Notes: a model not told the origin generated them from the sequence alone. Positions 1-11,401 are shown, numbered from the stretch's first letter. The stretch is 64,000 nt of DNA from Pyropia yezoensis (GCA_009829735.1 CM020619.1:18543816-18607815), one strand, 5' to 3'. Program-made: numbers and translations.

Positions 1-1139
1 GAAGGGGGGGCGCGTCTGTCCACTCGACTCCCCCCGTGGAGCCGCCCAACAACCGTGCCCTTGGGACTGTCCCGCAGTCGCGCGCTCTTGGGGGTGTCCG
101 TGTGAGCCAGAGGACGGGTCCCGCTAGATTTTGAACCCTCCCCTGTGGACTATTTAAGGCGGGAAAAGCGCCATGCATATTTCAAGCGCCGGCAGCTGAT
201 CTACACGCCCGTTCGAGCCAGATTCGCTTGAGCGCTGCGGGCCATCATGCCGGGTCCCCACCCCCATGATGGGCACGTGGCGAAACGGCCAGCGGCTGCA
301 CACTGGGTTGCAAGAGAGACTGCGGCGGCGCGCGGCAACCGCAGCCGCGGGGGGCCCTCACTGAGGCTGGCGTCCTGTTGCTGCACCATGATGGCATGCT
401 GCGTGCCGCTTCGCACGGGAGGGGTTGCGGGCCCTAAAATGTTTGATATGACCAGAGGGCTGGCGTGAAGATGAGCGGGAGGGGGGGCGCCCGCCCGCTC
501 ATAGCCCCCCGTGGAAGTGCCCAGCGCCGGCGGCCGCTCGGGTATGCTGCCCGCGCGCCGCGGCCGCGCGGGTCTATTCTGCAATGGCGCACTTGCCAGT
601 GTCACGGTGCTCGGGGGCCCAGGGGCACGTCTGCTCCTGCCAGCCGGATTTTAGACCCACCGCCATTGATAGAGCCAGGAAAAGTGCAATGAAAACGTCA
701 GGAGTAGACAGGTGATCTTATCTCTCTTTCGAGGAAGAAACGTTTTTTTCGAACCGTACGAGTTTGGGGGAAATTTCGCACCTGGCCAGCCACCAACGCC
801 GGCCGGCCGAATATCTAAATACGTGTATTCGAACCGTCGACCGCTGCTGCACCCCGACTGAGCCCGTTTTTCCTCGTCCAGGTGCGCGAGAAGACGCGGC
901 CGTTGTCCTCTCGCTTCCTCCCGCCGGTGAGGTGGCTGTCTGCACGCTCGCACCTCGCCTCCGCCGCCCACCGCCCGCCCCTTTCCGCGGCTGCCCCGCT
1001 TCGCTCTCCGCTCCCCCCCCCCCCCCCCCCCCCCACACCCCCTCGGCGCTCCCCTGCCTTCCTTTCCGTCTCGCGGCAAGTGGTCGCTGGCACCTCAGAC
1101 TCCCTGCGTGCTCGTCCTTCGCCGCGTCGCCCGCCCACC
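1..1139. other. GC-rich leader with no supported gene
   Basis: No convincing coding region is seen. A TATA-like stretch (tatttaagg, near 149) and a C run of roughly 20 bases around 1012-1034 are present. The last few hundred bases are pyrimidine-rich and probably form the promoter and 5' leader of the gene starting at 1140. Confidence 0.4.
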
Positions 1140-1973
1140 ATGGCGCCCGCGGCCGCCGCGGCCGCCTTCCTGCCGCCCCCCCCGGCGACGGCGGGGTGCG
1201 GGTGGCTCGGCGCCGGCGCGGGCGCCCGCCGCGGGGGGGGGGCGGTGGCCCCCCCACGGCGCCCCCCCCCCGGGGTGGCCACCCCCTCCTCCCGCCGCTG
1301 CGGCCGACGGGGGGGGGCGCCGTCACGTGCCGCCAACCCCCCCCACCCCCTTTCCAACCCACCCCCGGCGTCGCCACCGTTGCCGCTGCGGCCATTGTCG
1401 CGGTCGCGGGCGGCGCCGTCGGCGCTGCTCGGGGAGATGGCGCACACGCTCCCCCAGTTTGTGAGCGGCCTGGCGGTGAGCCTCGGCTTTGGCCTCGTTG
1501 GCGTCGTCGGCACGACCGTCAATGGGGACCTCCTCCGCCGCGTCTCGGCGGGCCACGCCGAGGAGCGGGGGCTGCTGCCCCCGGGGGCCGGCGCCGCTGC
1601 CGCCGCCGAGGCCGCCGTCCGTGCCCGGCGCGGGGGGGACGACGACGACCGCCGCGGCGGCGGCGGCGGCGGGCGGCGACTGCCATCCCCCGAGGGGGGG
1701 GTAGACGGCCGCCTCGCGGCGGGGCGCCCCCTGGCTGTGACGGCCGCCCGCGACGACGACGACGACGACGGCGACGGTGCCAACGACCGCGACGGGGTTG
1801 ACCTCCGCGGCCCAGACGGGCGGCAGGTGCGGCGGGGAGGGCGGGCGCTGGTGGTGGAGGAGCCCGGCGGCTGGCTGCCGCCGCCCCCCGCGTCTGACTA
1901 TGGAGACGGAGGGGACTGGGCGCGGGACCTCGGCGGGGGGGAGGGGGGGGGGTGGACGCCGCCACGGGCCTGA
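1140..1973 (+). CDS. Hypothetical protein, possible transit peptide and one membrane segment
   Basis: The product would be 277 residues. I chose the ATG at 1140 because it sits in a strong eukaryotic context (cccaccATGGCG) and follows a C-rich leader; the frame is open further upstream but without a better start. The first ~95 residues are rich in Ala, Pro, Arg and Gly with few acidic residues, as in red-algal plastid transit peptides. They are followed by one hydrophobic stretch (FVSGLAVSLGFGLVGVVG, about residues 106-123). The C-terminal half is hydrophilic, with Asp clusters and Gly runs, and ends in a TGA. No family is recognised. The reading is plausible from start context and residue order, but the high GC makes long open frames cheap here. 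Confidence 0.45.
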   Translation: MAPAAAAAAFLPPPPATAGCGWLGAGAGARRGGGAVAPPRRPPPGVATPSSRRCGRRGGAPSRAANPPHPLSNPPPASPPLPLRPLSRSRAAPSALLGEMAHTLPQFVSGLAVSLGFGLVGVVGTTVNGDLLRRVSAGHAEERGLLPPGAGAAAAAEAAVRARRGGDDDDRRGGGGGGRRLPSPEGGVDGRLAAGRPLAVTAARDDDDDDGDGANDRDGVDLRGPDGRQVRRGGRALVVEEPGGWLPPPPASDYGDGGDWARDLGGGEGGGWTPPRA

Positions 1974-2569
1974 CGCGCCCGCTCGCGGGACACGGTGGCG
2001 GCGGCAGGGTGGTCGGCCGCAACCGGGCTGTGAGTGAAATGGGCATTGCGGCGGTGGGGGAGGGCCGTAGGCGGGGGAGGGGGGTGGGATGGAGCGTTAT
2101 TGCCCGCACGTGCGCCGTGGGGGTGTGCAGCGGGTGAGGGCGGGGCGCCCGCCCGCCGTCTGGCCACGGCGCGTGGACGACCGGCGCGGTCGATGGGGCT
2201 GGGCTCGCGGGGCGTGCGGGTCGACGCGGGCGTCCCCCGGCGCGCGCCTCCCATAGGCGTTTCTCACAGAGACAAAATGAGGGAGGAGCGGCACGGGAGC
2301 GCCCCGGCCACCTGGGAGTAACTAAGAAAACATAAGAAAACATATGCACGAGCCGTCTTGCGTGGGGAGGGGCACGGCGCAGGGCGCGCGTGGCCCGCGC
2401 GGTCCAGTACTCCCCCGAAGCCCGCCCCCACCGGCCTGCTCACCCGTCCATCCCCGGCCTGCCGCCACGCACCACGCCCCCCCCCGACCCCCGCCTTTCC
2501 CCAACCTCCACCCACCCTCCCACCCCCCCAGGGAGACCTACGGGGAAAGCCACCACCCCTGTTCAACAC
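1974..2569. other. Intergenic spacer between converging genes
   Basis: This GC-rich spacer separates the 3' ends of the gene at 1140-1973 (+) and the Kelch-BTB gene (-). It holds a short AT-richer patch (aactaagaaaacataagaaaaca, about 2321-2343) and a C-rich stretch near 2440-2530. No gene is supported. Confidence 0.4.
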
Positions 2570-5500
2570 TCAGCTCATCCGTTGCCGCTTGGCCGCCGGC
2601 GGGTTGTCCGAGTAGGCAGACAGGATTTCGAGGCCGAGGCCGCTTGGGTCGGTCCGCATCAGGTCCTGGAACGCGGCGGTGAGGATGACCTCCTTAAAGT
2701 GCTGCACGATAAACGTGATGCAGTAGGCCTTCAGACCCGCCGCGTTGTGCGTGTCGGCCACCTGGCAGATGGTCGCCGCGTTTTCCGTGCGCATGCTCAC
2801 CTCCAGGCGCTCCACACACGCTGCGCGGAGGCCGTCGAGCCGGAACATGTCGGCCGCCTTGAGCACCTCCAGCGCCAGGTCCCCGTCCTCCAGCACCACA
2901 CACCCCGAGTAGAGGTACGACAGCACCGCGTAAAAGACCGCGTACGAGACGCCCGGGACGGGGACGACGGCGGCGGAGCCTTCGCGCATCCGCGAGGAGA
3001 ACATTCTCTTGAAGTAGTCGCCGCGCACGTAGAGCACGCACCGGTGGGCGGGGATGGTGCGACCTTCCACCTCAAACGCTACGTCAGAGAAGAGTGGGTT
3101 CCCAAGCAGCGACGCTGTGTCTGTACAGACGCGGCACGCGAGCTCATCGCCCTCCTCATCATCCGCAGCCGCCCAGTCGGCCGGCAGCGCCGACCGGCCC
3201 GGCAAGGCGTCGCCCGCCCCACTGACGCCCCCACCACTGCCCGCAGGGCCCGCCCCTCTTCCATCGGCGCCACCGCCAATGCCGGCGCGGCCGCCCATGC
3301 CGCGTACATTCCCGGGGAGCGTGAAAAACGCGGCTGGCCGTGGGCGCTTACGGGTAAAGACGCGGAGGCCACGGAGCTCACTCAGGTCCGAGTAGAACCG
3401 CGACTTGGTACGGTCCGACCCGCCAAAGACGTAGAGGGAGTAGCGGCCGTCCGCTTCGGCCACCGACGCCACCGAGTGCAGCTGTCGTGGCGAAGGGCTG
3501 GCGCCACCGACGGGCACCACAAACCACTTGCACGCCGCAAACCGGTACTGGTAGACCTCTGTGTTGAGGGCAGAGGAGCGGCCCTCGGTGGAGAGTGCCG
3601 GGTCGCCGCGGACTTTACCCCCAAAGATAACCATTGAGTCACCCACGACGGCCGCCTTGTGGCCCTGCAACGCGTCCGGGCTGTCCCCCGTGTAGGCCTG
3701 GGTGGACCACACATAGGTGGTCAAGTCGAGCGCATGCACATCGGTGGCAGCGTAGTTGTTGCCATCGTGAAACTGGAAGCCCCCGACCACGTACATGATA
3801 CCATCATGGACAACGGCGGTGTGCTTGCACCGCCGGGAGGGAAGGAGGCAATCTGACTGCTGCGGGCGGCTCCACTCCCTGGTCGAAAAGGACAGGACGA
3901 GCGTGTCGTTGAGCTTGCGCTTCCCGTCATAGCCGCCAAACACAATCATCCGGTCTCCCCACAAGACCGCCGTGTGCTCTGCGCGAGGCGACGGGGAGCT
4001 GTGCCCACGGGGTGTCGACGCGGTGAACCGGGCCCACCGGCGGGTACCGAGGTGGAACTCCCACACGTCCCCGAGCACATGGTCATACCTGTCAAAGCCG
4101 CCATAGATAAACAGCCGGCCCGACACGACCACCGCCGACGCGTGGCGGCGCTGGGCGGGCAGCACATCCTCTCGCGGGTCGTCCAGCGCCAGCCGCTGCC
4201 ACACCCCCGAGTCGCACTCGTACTCGTACACGTCATTGAAGTGGGAGCCCACGTTGCGGCGGGCAGCGGGGACACCGGCCCCGCCGCCACCCCCACCACC
4301 ACCGCCGCCGCCGCCGCCACCACCGCCCCCACCGCCGCCGCCGCCGCCCCCACCAGTCGTCCGCGGCGACGGCCCCCCCCGACCGCCGGCAGGGGATGCG
4401 CTCGTGCGACCCCCCCCCCCGCCAAGATCCATCGGGTGCCCCCCCCCAAGCCCGCCGTCCGTGGCGCCCACCCCTCCCGGGTACCCCCCCCCCGCCGATG
4501 ACGCGTCTACATACCCCCCAAACACGTACAACCGGTGCGAGGCCGCAACGACCGCGTGGCCCGCCCGCGCGCACGGCGCGTCGCCTGTCGAGCCGACCGA
4601 CGGCATCCACATGGGCTGCACTGCCGCCGTGTAGGGCGACGCGTACGCCGCCACCCGCTGGGCGGTCAGGACCTCCACCGCCGCGTCACCCGTGAGCGGC
4701 TGCGCGGGCGCACGTACCGCAGGGGGAGGGGGCGGGGGGGGGTGGGCTCCCGCACCGCCTGTTTCCCCAGACCCTGCAGAGGGGGGGGGCGGGGAGGTGG
4801 CCGACGACGGCGCCGCCGCCCCCCCTCCCCCCCCCCCTCCTGCCGCGGCCGCTGCTGCAGGCGCGGCCGCCCCCGTATCTGACCCGCCACCACCTGGCTT
4901 TGCCCGCGGTGGCGGCAGCGACCCGGAACGCCCGCCAGACCTGCACGGATCGGCCGCACTTCCCCCCGCCCCCCCCCCTGCTGCTCCCGCTCCCAGAGGC
5001 GGCGGAGTCGCCCGCGTGCCCGCCCCTGGCGACGGCGTCCCCGCGACCGATGGCCCCCCCCCCGACCCCCCCCCCAAACGTATAGCGTGGAGAGCGGCGG
5101 CGGCGGCCTCAAGGCGAGCGCACATCTCGGCGGCGCCCCACACATCGGTCCCCGGCAGGGGTGACAAGCCTAGCCGCCCCAGCATCGCCGCCATCACCCA
5201 CGGGGGGACTGCCGACAGGGGTGTGCCATCGAGCGTCGCGGCCCGCCCGACAGGGTCCCACTCGAGGGCCGAACGGCCAGCATCGGCCGCAGCGGAAGCT
5301 AGGGGCGAGGGGGAAGCGAGGGTGCGGACGGCAGATGTGGTGGCAGCGCTGCCGAACGCGATGCAGCCGCCCCCACCGCCGCCGCTGCCGCTGCCGCCAC
5401 CACCCCCACCACGGCCACCGCCACCGCCGCCACCACCTGACGAGTCGCCGCTCGCCGTTCTGGTCGCGGCCAGCCGCGGCGCCACGGCTGGCGACGCCGG

Positions 5501-5704
5501 TCGCGCCGCCGGCGGAGCCGACCCCGCCGGTCGCGCCGCCGGCGGTGCCGACCCCGCCAGTCGCGCCGCAGGGCCCCCGGTGGCGACGCTCGAGGGGCCG
5601 GCTGTCGCGGCCGGCGCCGCGGCGGCAGCTGTTGCGGCGGCGGCGGAGGCAGAAAGAGCGCGACCAGCCGCGGGCGGGTCAGGTTCACCCTTGACGACCG
5701 CCAT
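2570..5704 (-). CDS. Kelch-repeat protein with C-terminal BTB and BACK-like region
   Basis: The product is 1,044 residues. Proteins of this layout usually recruit substrates to Cullin-3 ubiquitin ligases; LZTR1 has a comparable Kelch-then-BTB order. The first ~360 residues are low-complexity Ala/Gly/Pro/Ser. Kelch blades follow (about 365-800), with repeated signatures such as RLYVFGGY, RLFIYGGF, RMIVFGGY, IMYVVGGF, SMVIFGGK and SLYVFGGS. A Gly run of some 25 residues (about 452-476) lies inside the first blade-to-blade segment. The BTB domain starts near residue 862 (FSDVAFEVEGRTIPAHRCVL) and is followed by a helical BACK-like part and a basic end (KRQRMS). The ATG at 5704 is preferred because the open frame upstream is only Pro-rich leader. 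There is no visible intron. The family call is secure; the substrate is unknown. Confidence 0.9.
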   Translation of the reverse strand: MAVVKGEPDPPAAGRALSASAAAATAAAAAPAATAGPSSVATGGPAARLAGSAPPAARPAGSAPPAARPASPAVAPRLAATRTASGDSSGGGGGGGGRGGGGGGSGSGGGGGGCIAFGSAATTSAVRTLASPSPLASAAADAGRSALEWDPVGRAATLDGTPLSAVPPWVMAAMLGRLGLSPLPGTDVWGAAEMCARLEAAAAALHAIRLGGGSGGGPSVAGTPSPGAGTRATPPPLGAGAAGGGAGGSAADPCRSGGRSGSLPPPRAKPGGGGSDTGAAAPAAAAAAGGGGGGGAAAPSSATSPPPPSAGSGETGGAGAHPPPPPPPAVRAPAQPLTGDAAVEVLTAQRVAAYASPYTAAVQPMWMPSVGSTGDAPCARAGHAVVAASHRLYVFGGYVDASSAGGGYPGGVGATDGGLGGGHPMDLGGGGGRTSASPAGGRGGPSPRTTGGGGGGGGGGGGGGGGGGGGGGGGGAGVPAARRNVGSHFNDVYEYECDSGVWQRLALDDPREDVLPAQRRHASAVVVSGRLFIYGGFDRYDHVLGDVWEFHLGTRRWARFTASTPRGHSSPSPRAEHTAVLWGDRMIVFGGYDGKRKLNDTLVLSFSTREWSRPQQSDCLLPSRRCKHTAVVHDGIMYVVGGFQFHDGNNYAATDVHALDLTTYVWSTQAYTGDSPDALQGHKAAVVGDSMVIFGGKVRGDPALSTEGRSSALNTEVYQYRFAACKWFVVPVGGASPSPRQLHSVASVAEADGRYSLYVFGGSDRTKSRFYSDLSELRGLRVFTRKRPRPAAFFTLPGNVRGMGGRAGIGGGADGRGAGPAGSGGGVSGAGDALPGRSALPADWAAADDEEGDELACRVCTDTASLLGNPLFSDVAFEVEGRTIPAHRCVLYVRGDYFKRMFSSRMREGSAAVVPVPGVSYAVFYAVLSYLYSGCVVLEDGDLALEVLKAADMFRLDGLRAACVERLEVSMRTENAATICQVADTHNAAGLKAYCITFIVQHFKEVILTAAFQDLMRTDPSGLGLEILSAYSDNPPAAKRQRMS

Positions 5705-7141
5705 TGGAGGAAAGGTCACGGGACGGGGGGTGGTGGGTGGTGGGTGGATGGGCAACGGGATGGGAAGGGGTGGGGGAGGTGGCACCAGCAGAACGAAACA
5801 AACGACAAGCGGCAATGAGGCAACCGGTATCCGCCAGGTGTGGCCAGGAAAGGGGGCCGAAGCGGGCGGGCGGCGGGGAGGCGGCAGCAGCAGCCGCAGG
5901 GGCCACGCGGCAGCGGTAGCGACAGCGGCGGCGACAGCGGCAGCAGCAGCGGCGGCGGGACAGAGGCGGGGTTGGTGGCAAAGTTGGCGGCGGTCGTGGG
6001 GTTGGTGGCAGCTGCAAGGTCAGTGGCGGACGACGACGGCGGCGACTGCAACGGAGCAGGCGACGGCGACGGGAGACCCACTGCCAAAAGAGGTGGGTGC
6101 GTCAGCACTGCCCCACGAGCCGCCGAAGGCACACCGCGCAGTTGCGGCGGCGGTGGGATGGGAGTTGCGGCGTGCAGCGGTGCGGGGCGGATGCTGGCGT
6201 GGAGAGGCGGATACTGGCGAGGGTGGGCGGGGACGTTAGAAGTCAGTGGGGGGAGGCGGTCCGGCGTAAGCGCTGCGAGGCGCGGCGCACGTGGACACCT
6301 ACGCGCTCTTGCAACGGCGCTTGCACGCACGCAGCCGACGCGCAAGCACCAGCGCGGCGGTTGAATCTTGCGATGTTGTTCCGTTTATAGAAATATATTA
6401 CAACTACTTCAGAAGTGATCCTGAAACATGTATAAATTATTAACAACTACGCGAGCTGGACAAGTTGCCTGGTGACCCGGATAGGACACCCTGTTGACCC
6501 AGAGTCCCCTTTGGTTGCAGCCTTCAACGGCGCTGACGCTGCACCCCGCGGTACACCTGCTGGCTCGGCTCAACACCGAAGCATGACGAGGACGTGTGTG
6601 AGTCGGCTGCTCTTGTTGTAACTCCTGCTGCCCTCCACCGCTGTGACAATGCCCTAGCCACCACATCGTTCTCGCATACGACCCAGAGGAGGGCGGACGG
6701 CGCTGTCACCTCTATTGCCAACAACAAACAGGATCTCGTCACAAGCCAATAGAGGGGGTGGCGACGCGTTCAACGCTTTCACGAGGCGATACACCGTCGC
6801 TGCGGGTTCGTAGCCGCCTCGGATAGACCAACGAGATGATTGGGACAGTGTTGACCAGCAGAGAGGTGTCCGGGATCTGGAGCATACTCAGCTGCAACTA
6901 GGGACATGCTCAATGCAGTGAGCTGGCTGATGTAAACACATTGACAGGGCACGCACCACATCTTCCAGTCTCAGCATCTAGCATTGCGCCCTCACACATG
7001 GGGGCCACCTTCATTGACCTCAAGCGGGCCCAGGAGGACAGGGGTGGGAGGGCGACGGCGTTTCAACGCGGAACACAAAAAAACAGAAGCAAAGGAGGGA
7101 AAAAAAGGGCAACTAGCTACAAATCTCTCCACGCCACCCGT
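5705..7141. other. Intergenic spacer upstream of the Kelch-BTB gene
   Basis: The first 650 bases are GGC/GCA-rich (leader of the Kelch-BTB gene). From about 6360 base composition falls to near-average GC, and no open frame looks like protein. This part may be old mobile DNA or the 3' flank of the light-harvesting gene. No RNA gene is recognised. Confidence 0.4.
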
Positions 7142-8178
7142 CTACATGTTGATGTTGAGGATGGGCGCCGGGTGGGCCAGCAGGTCCAGCACCGGCTTGT
7201 GCGAGTACCACTCCTGGTGGATAAACCCGCCAATGGCAATCATCGCCAGCCGCCCGTTCTTGATCTCCGAAAGCTCCATCCTGGCCCGCTTGGCGGGGGT
7301 GTTCGAGAACTTAAGCGGATCAAACGAGAAGTCCCCAGGCGCGCGGTCGCCGCCCGACATAGTGTAGTTGGTCGCCAGCAGCGAGAAGACCTCGCCAAAG
7401 CAGAACCACAGCAGGAGCTGCTGCATCCCGCCAGTCTTGACAAAGTAGTCATGCGCATCAACGGCAATGGTGCCGCTGGGGAAATAGGAGGCGGGCAGGG
7501 TGAACGTCTCCTGCACGAGGAAGCCCAGGCAGGCAAGCATGGTAATGCGGCAGTGCTTCAGCTCCGCTTCCCTCATCCACTTGATGTCAAACACCGACGT
7601 GAAGTTGAGCGGGTCAAAGCCGACATCTGAGAAACAGGGAGCAATATGAGTGGGGAGAGAGAGGACCAGCAGATGGAGTCGCAATCACCAAGTTCGTGAG
7701 GTACAAAAAAAAAAAACGTCAGCAACGGCGTACTGGAAGGCCGCGACACGCATACACAGCAAAGACCTAGCCCGTGGAAGAGACGCCCACAGTCCGTCGA
7801 GACCCAATCACACGGCTGATCCGGTCCCCCCCCCGTGTCGATGGTTGGCTGTCACCCGGCTGCCGAACTCCACCCAACAGCAAGTGACGACCCCCACGTC
7901 TCTCGCCCTGTGCGCACGTGCTCAGCAATCCCGCAGCTGCCCACGCCCGCAAGGTCGCAAATAGCGCGCCACAACCAAAAAAACGTACCACCAGCCATGG
8001 TGCCGTCAAGCGCCGGCGGGGCCTCCATAAAAGGCATCGCCTTGGACTGGACCATGGACCAGCGCGCGACCTGCGCCGACGCCGACGGCGACACGGCCAC
8101 GGCGCGGCCGGCCAGGGCGGAGCGGGCGCGCACCGCGAGGGTGGCGCTGCCCGCAAAGGAAGACACAAAGCCCATCAT
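7142..8178 (-). CDS. Lhcr: Red-algal light-harvesting protein (Lhcr type), two exons
   Basis: This is a chlorophyll-binding antenna protein of the LHC superfamily, in red algae bound to photosystem I in the thylakoid. Exon 1 is 7989-8178 and exon 2 is 7142-7626, joined across a 362-base intron (7627-7988; donor GTACGT, acceptor CAG). Splicing yields a 224-residue protein, the usual size, and restores the conserved junction GTMAGDVGFDPLNF. Exon 1 encodes a Ser/Ala/Arg-rich transit peptide. Helix 1 carries REAELKHCRITMLA, where the canonical motif has Gly in place of Cys. Helix 2 is LLLWFCFGEVFSLLA, and helix 3 has ELSEIKNGRLAMIAIGG with the Glu/Asn/Arg chlorophyll and salt-bridge positions. 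The protein ends in a TAG. The start is the first of two adjacent ATGs (8178; the next is 8175). Confidence 0.95.
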
Positions 8179-9832
8179 GATGGGGTAGGGGGCAGGGGGA
8201 GGGCCGGGCAAGTGACGGGTCACTGACAGAGACGAATGGGAAAGGGAAAGGGTCGGGTACAGCGTGGGGGGGAAGGGGAGGCAAGACGTCGGTGGCGAGC
8301 AGGGCGGACGACGGAGGCGATGTTGTGGGTCTGTTTGGCGTGGGCGTCGCGTATGGCAGGGGGGCGGGATCAGCGGGGCGTGTGATAGGGCCAGCCAAAT
8401 GGGGGGGATTGCAGCGCGCGTCTATGCGCCGGGGTTGCTGCAGGCGGTGGCGGGAGGTGTGCTGCCGACCCAACGACCGCCCCCCCTGCCTGAACCGCCC
8501 TCAGAGAGAGGGGGTGCGCGCTGGGGGTGTCGTGGGGGCGGTCCAGGGGATGCTCAGGGCGCGGTTGGGGCGTGGGGTCGGAGCTCCCCATCTGCTTCAG
8601 GATCTCGGAGGCAGGAGCTCTCTGTCCTGCATGCGACAGCCGCCCGCTGGGCTCACGAATTGTGGTGGTCTTCGAAGCGTCACTTGCCAGACGCTGCTGG
8701 CCTCACATACGCATATAATTGATGGTAACGCGAAAATACCTCTTTGCAACCGGGAAATGCATTTCGATAGCTATTCTATACGTAGCTTCTTGACCAGCTG
8801 GTCATGCGACCGCTGCACACAGAGGAGAATTGATTTGATTGGGCCTCGCATTAACAATATCTATTCGTCTTGCCTCTCGTACGTTGGACTCAGGGCGCTG
8901 ACCTGTTACGCGTCGAACGGGAGCGACCCGGAAAGAGCGTGGCTAGGAGCGGCGGGAATGGCACACCACCACAGCGGCGGCGGCGGAGGCGGCGGAGGCG
9001 GCGAAGACGGAGGCGGCAGCGGCGGGCAGATGGGCAAACAGGCCAGCGGCGGCGGCGGTACACGCGCAGCCGGCATCTCCCCGAAGGGGGTGGCCCGCCC
9101 ACCGCCGCGCGGCCCGTCTACCGCCGCGCGGTCACGCAGGCGCCGCTAGGTCCGCTGTGGACGTGGCGGCAGGCGCGGCGGCGGGTGCCCACGCCGACTG
9201 CGGCCTCACCCCAGCAGCGTCCACGGCAAAGCTTCTTGTCTGGCGCACCCACTGTTCTCTTCCCCTCATACGGCTCGCCGGGCGGCCATGTAACCCGCCG
9301 AGCTATCCTTCTCCTGCGCGCCTCCACCCCTCAGGGTACAAGAGCCAATTCCACTAGCAGAAGCACGACCAGCGGGACCCTCCCCTCGCTCCGCACGAGC
9401 AAGAGCAGCTGATATTCGACTGGCACACACACGTCGCCCGCACGCACACGCGAAAAATCCTCATCGCCGCCACGGATGGGCATCGAGCGGTCACGTTCGT
9501 GCCCGAGGGGCATGACTTCATACGGGGGGGCAGGGCGGGCACGGCGCCGCGGGCGCCCCCCGGCTGCCTCCCTCTTCCCCCTCGGCCACTGCTGCTGCTG
9601 CCATCGAAGAAGCGGCCCGAATGGTTGCCCGCCCGCGCGTCCGTGACGGGGGTTGGGAGGAAGGGCGTACCGCACACGGCCGCGTTGGACTGGTACTCGT
9701 TGGCGGCTGCACCGCCGGCGGCGAGCAGCTCTGCCAGGTACCGGAGCCGCACCGCGAAGAGGCGCGAGCGACAGCTCTGCCAACACCGCCGGCACCGCCG
9801 AGTCAAATGAATCGACTGGCGGGCGACTGGCG
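8179..9832. other. Upstream spacer of Lhcr, simple GGC repeat, no gene
   Basis: This stretch should contain the Lhcr promoter but no TATA box is evident. A (GGC/GGA)n simple repeat lies at about 8960-9060. A lower-GC piece at 8700-8880 shows no coding signal. Open frames here are low-complexity only. Confidence 0.4.
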
Positions 9833-11307
9833 GCGCAGTGCGGCTTAAAGCGGTGTCACGGAAACGGCCCGATTTCTTGCTCAGATCTGTTGATCATTCC
9901 TTGCAACCCCTCCGTATGGTATGCTGGAGGCCGAGCTTGCACAAACGCGCAAAATAAAGTGCAAAACCATGCAGCTTCGCGTAACAGTTTTGACAATATC
10001 TCATTATTAAGGCAGTGCTTGTTGAAGGCTTAGCAGTGATTGCTGACTCGCTGCCGATGAAGAATGCCGCGTTCTCATGTCTGCTGCGGCCGCGGCCGGT
10101 CAAGCGGAATCTGATTGCGTAGACTCATTGTCTCCAACTGTGACCTAGCATATACAAATCTTTTTCCATTTCCAGAGTCTTACTTTGAATGAGATGCGTA
10201 CTTGCGCGTCAGCACCTGCCACCTGCAGCTAGCTGCAGCCGCCTACTTGAGCTGTTGCTTCCGCTTGGTTTGTGAGTGACCAAGGTTCAGCTGCACGTCT
10301 GTGTGGGCCTCAGCGATGGCTGCTCAACCATTCTGCTTCTCCCTACAGGTAGTGCCGCCGTCCCCGCCAGGCACGGGGCGGCCTCCTGGGAACTGGAGGG
10401 CAAGGCAATGACGCCAAGCCCGCCGGGCGTGGACCATGGCGACAGTACCACGACTGCCGCGACACCAGGAAGCACATGTGCCACGGGGCGACATGAAAAT
10501 CGGCAGGAGAGCTGGGCCGTCGGGACTAGTGCACAGATCACGAACGGATAGGCGGACAAGAATGTCCAGACGGGCAGCATGATTATTTTTGTAGACGAGG
10601 GAGGGGGACGACCGGGATGAGGTCCGGTAGCAACAAGACCACCCTTTCTCACACCTTGTACAACTCAAGCTATGGATAGTGGGCGCAAGTGAATCGAACT
10701 CGGAGGGGGTGCAGCCGACTACTCTTGTGGGCGGGTCGCTAGTTCGGGAGACGGGTGGAGTGCGGTGGGAAAGGGGGGGGGCTGTGCAAAGGGACCTGTG
10801 GATGGTGGGTGCTTAGGACAGGGGGGTGTCTTTTTGCCCTTGAGGCGACGCGTCGGCATGGTTGTTCTTCGTGGAGAGTGCACAGTGTGAAGCACAAGTT
10901 GGTCACATGGGTTGTGTTCCTCCAGCAAACTATTTTCTCGGGACTCACTAAAGCCGAGAGAGACCCAGGAAGCAGCCTAACTATGCCGATCATTCTATAA
11001 CTCGTCCAAAGACGATTGGCACTTTCTCAGTTAATCTGTTGTCTTTGGATTTGTGTGACGTCCATGGCGGTACGTAGTCGTTTAGTGCAAGGACCTCTCA
11101 TGATTTCATTGGGTGACAAGCCGTCGGAGATTTGCACTCTCGTGCGGGGACAACAGCTTTTCTTGCGCGTTTGAGCAAGAATTCTGCTGGTTTGTACAGA
11201 TTGACTTTCTCGTTCTTACAACTGTGCCGAGGCGACTGAGCAAGTCTGAGCAAAGAAAAACAGGCCCGAGCAACGATTCCGTGACACCGCTTTAAGCCGC
11301 ACTGCGC
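9833..11307. mobile_element. Candidate non-autonomous DNA transposon with inverted ends
   Basis: A perfect 31-base inverted repeat occupies 9833-9863 and 11277-11307 (outer end gcgCAGTGCGGCTTAAAGCG). Weaker inverted similarity continues inward for about 30 more bases on both sides (cggcccgatttcttgctcag against a close relative). The 1.4-kb interior has lower GC than its surroundings and no transposase-like frame. An end beginning CAGTG is common in hAT-like elements, but I could not identify an unambiguous target-site duplication, so family and exact ends stay open. Confidence 0.5.
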
Positions 11308-11401
11308 GGGGCGGAGGCAACGTCTGTAGCGCGAAAAGGGGTGATGTTGTCTCCGTGTGCACGCATAGGTGGGTTTGCGTAATGTGAGGTGGAAGCCACA
11401 G

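Noticed and set aside
140..165. TATA-like tatttaagg as a promoter
   Set aside because: No credible gene follows within several hundred bases on either strand.
764..1801. 345-codon Arg/Pro-rich frame overlapping the gene at 1140-1973
   Set aside because: Its extreme Arg/Pro composition is the shadow expected from GC-rich DNA in a wrong phase; the frame from 1140 has a good start context and a hydrophobic segment.
10680..10720. tRNA-like T-arm (gagttcgattc on minus)
   Set aside because: The flanking bases do not pair as a T stem, and no anticodon arm or acceptor stem could be built around it.
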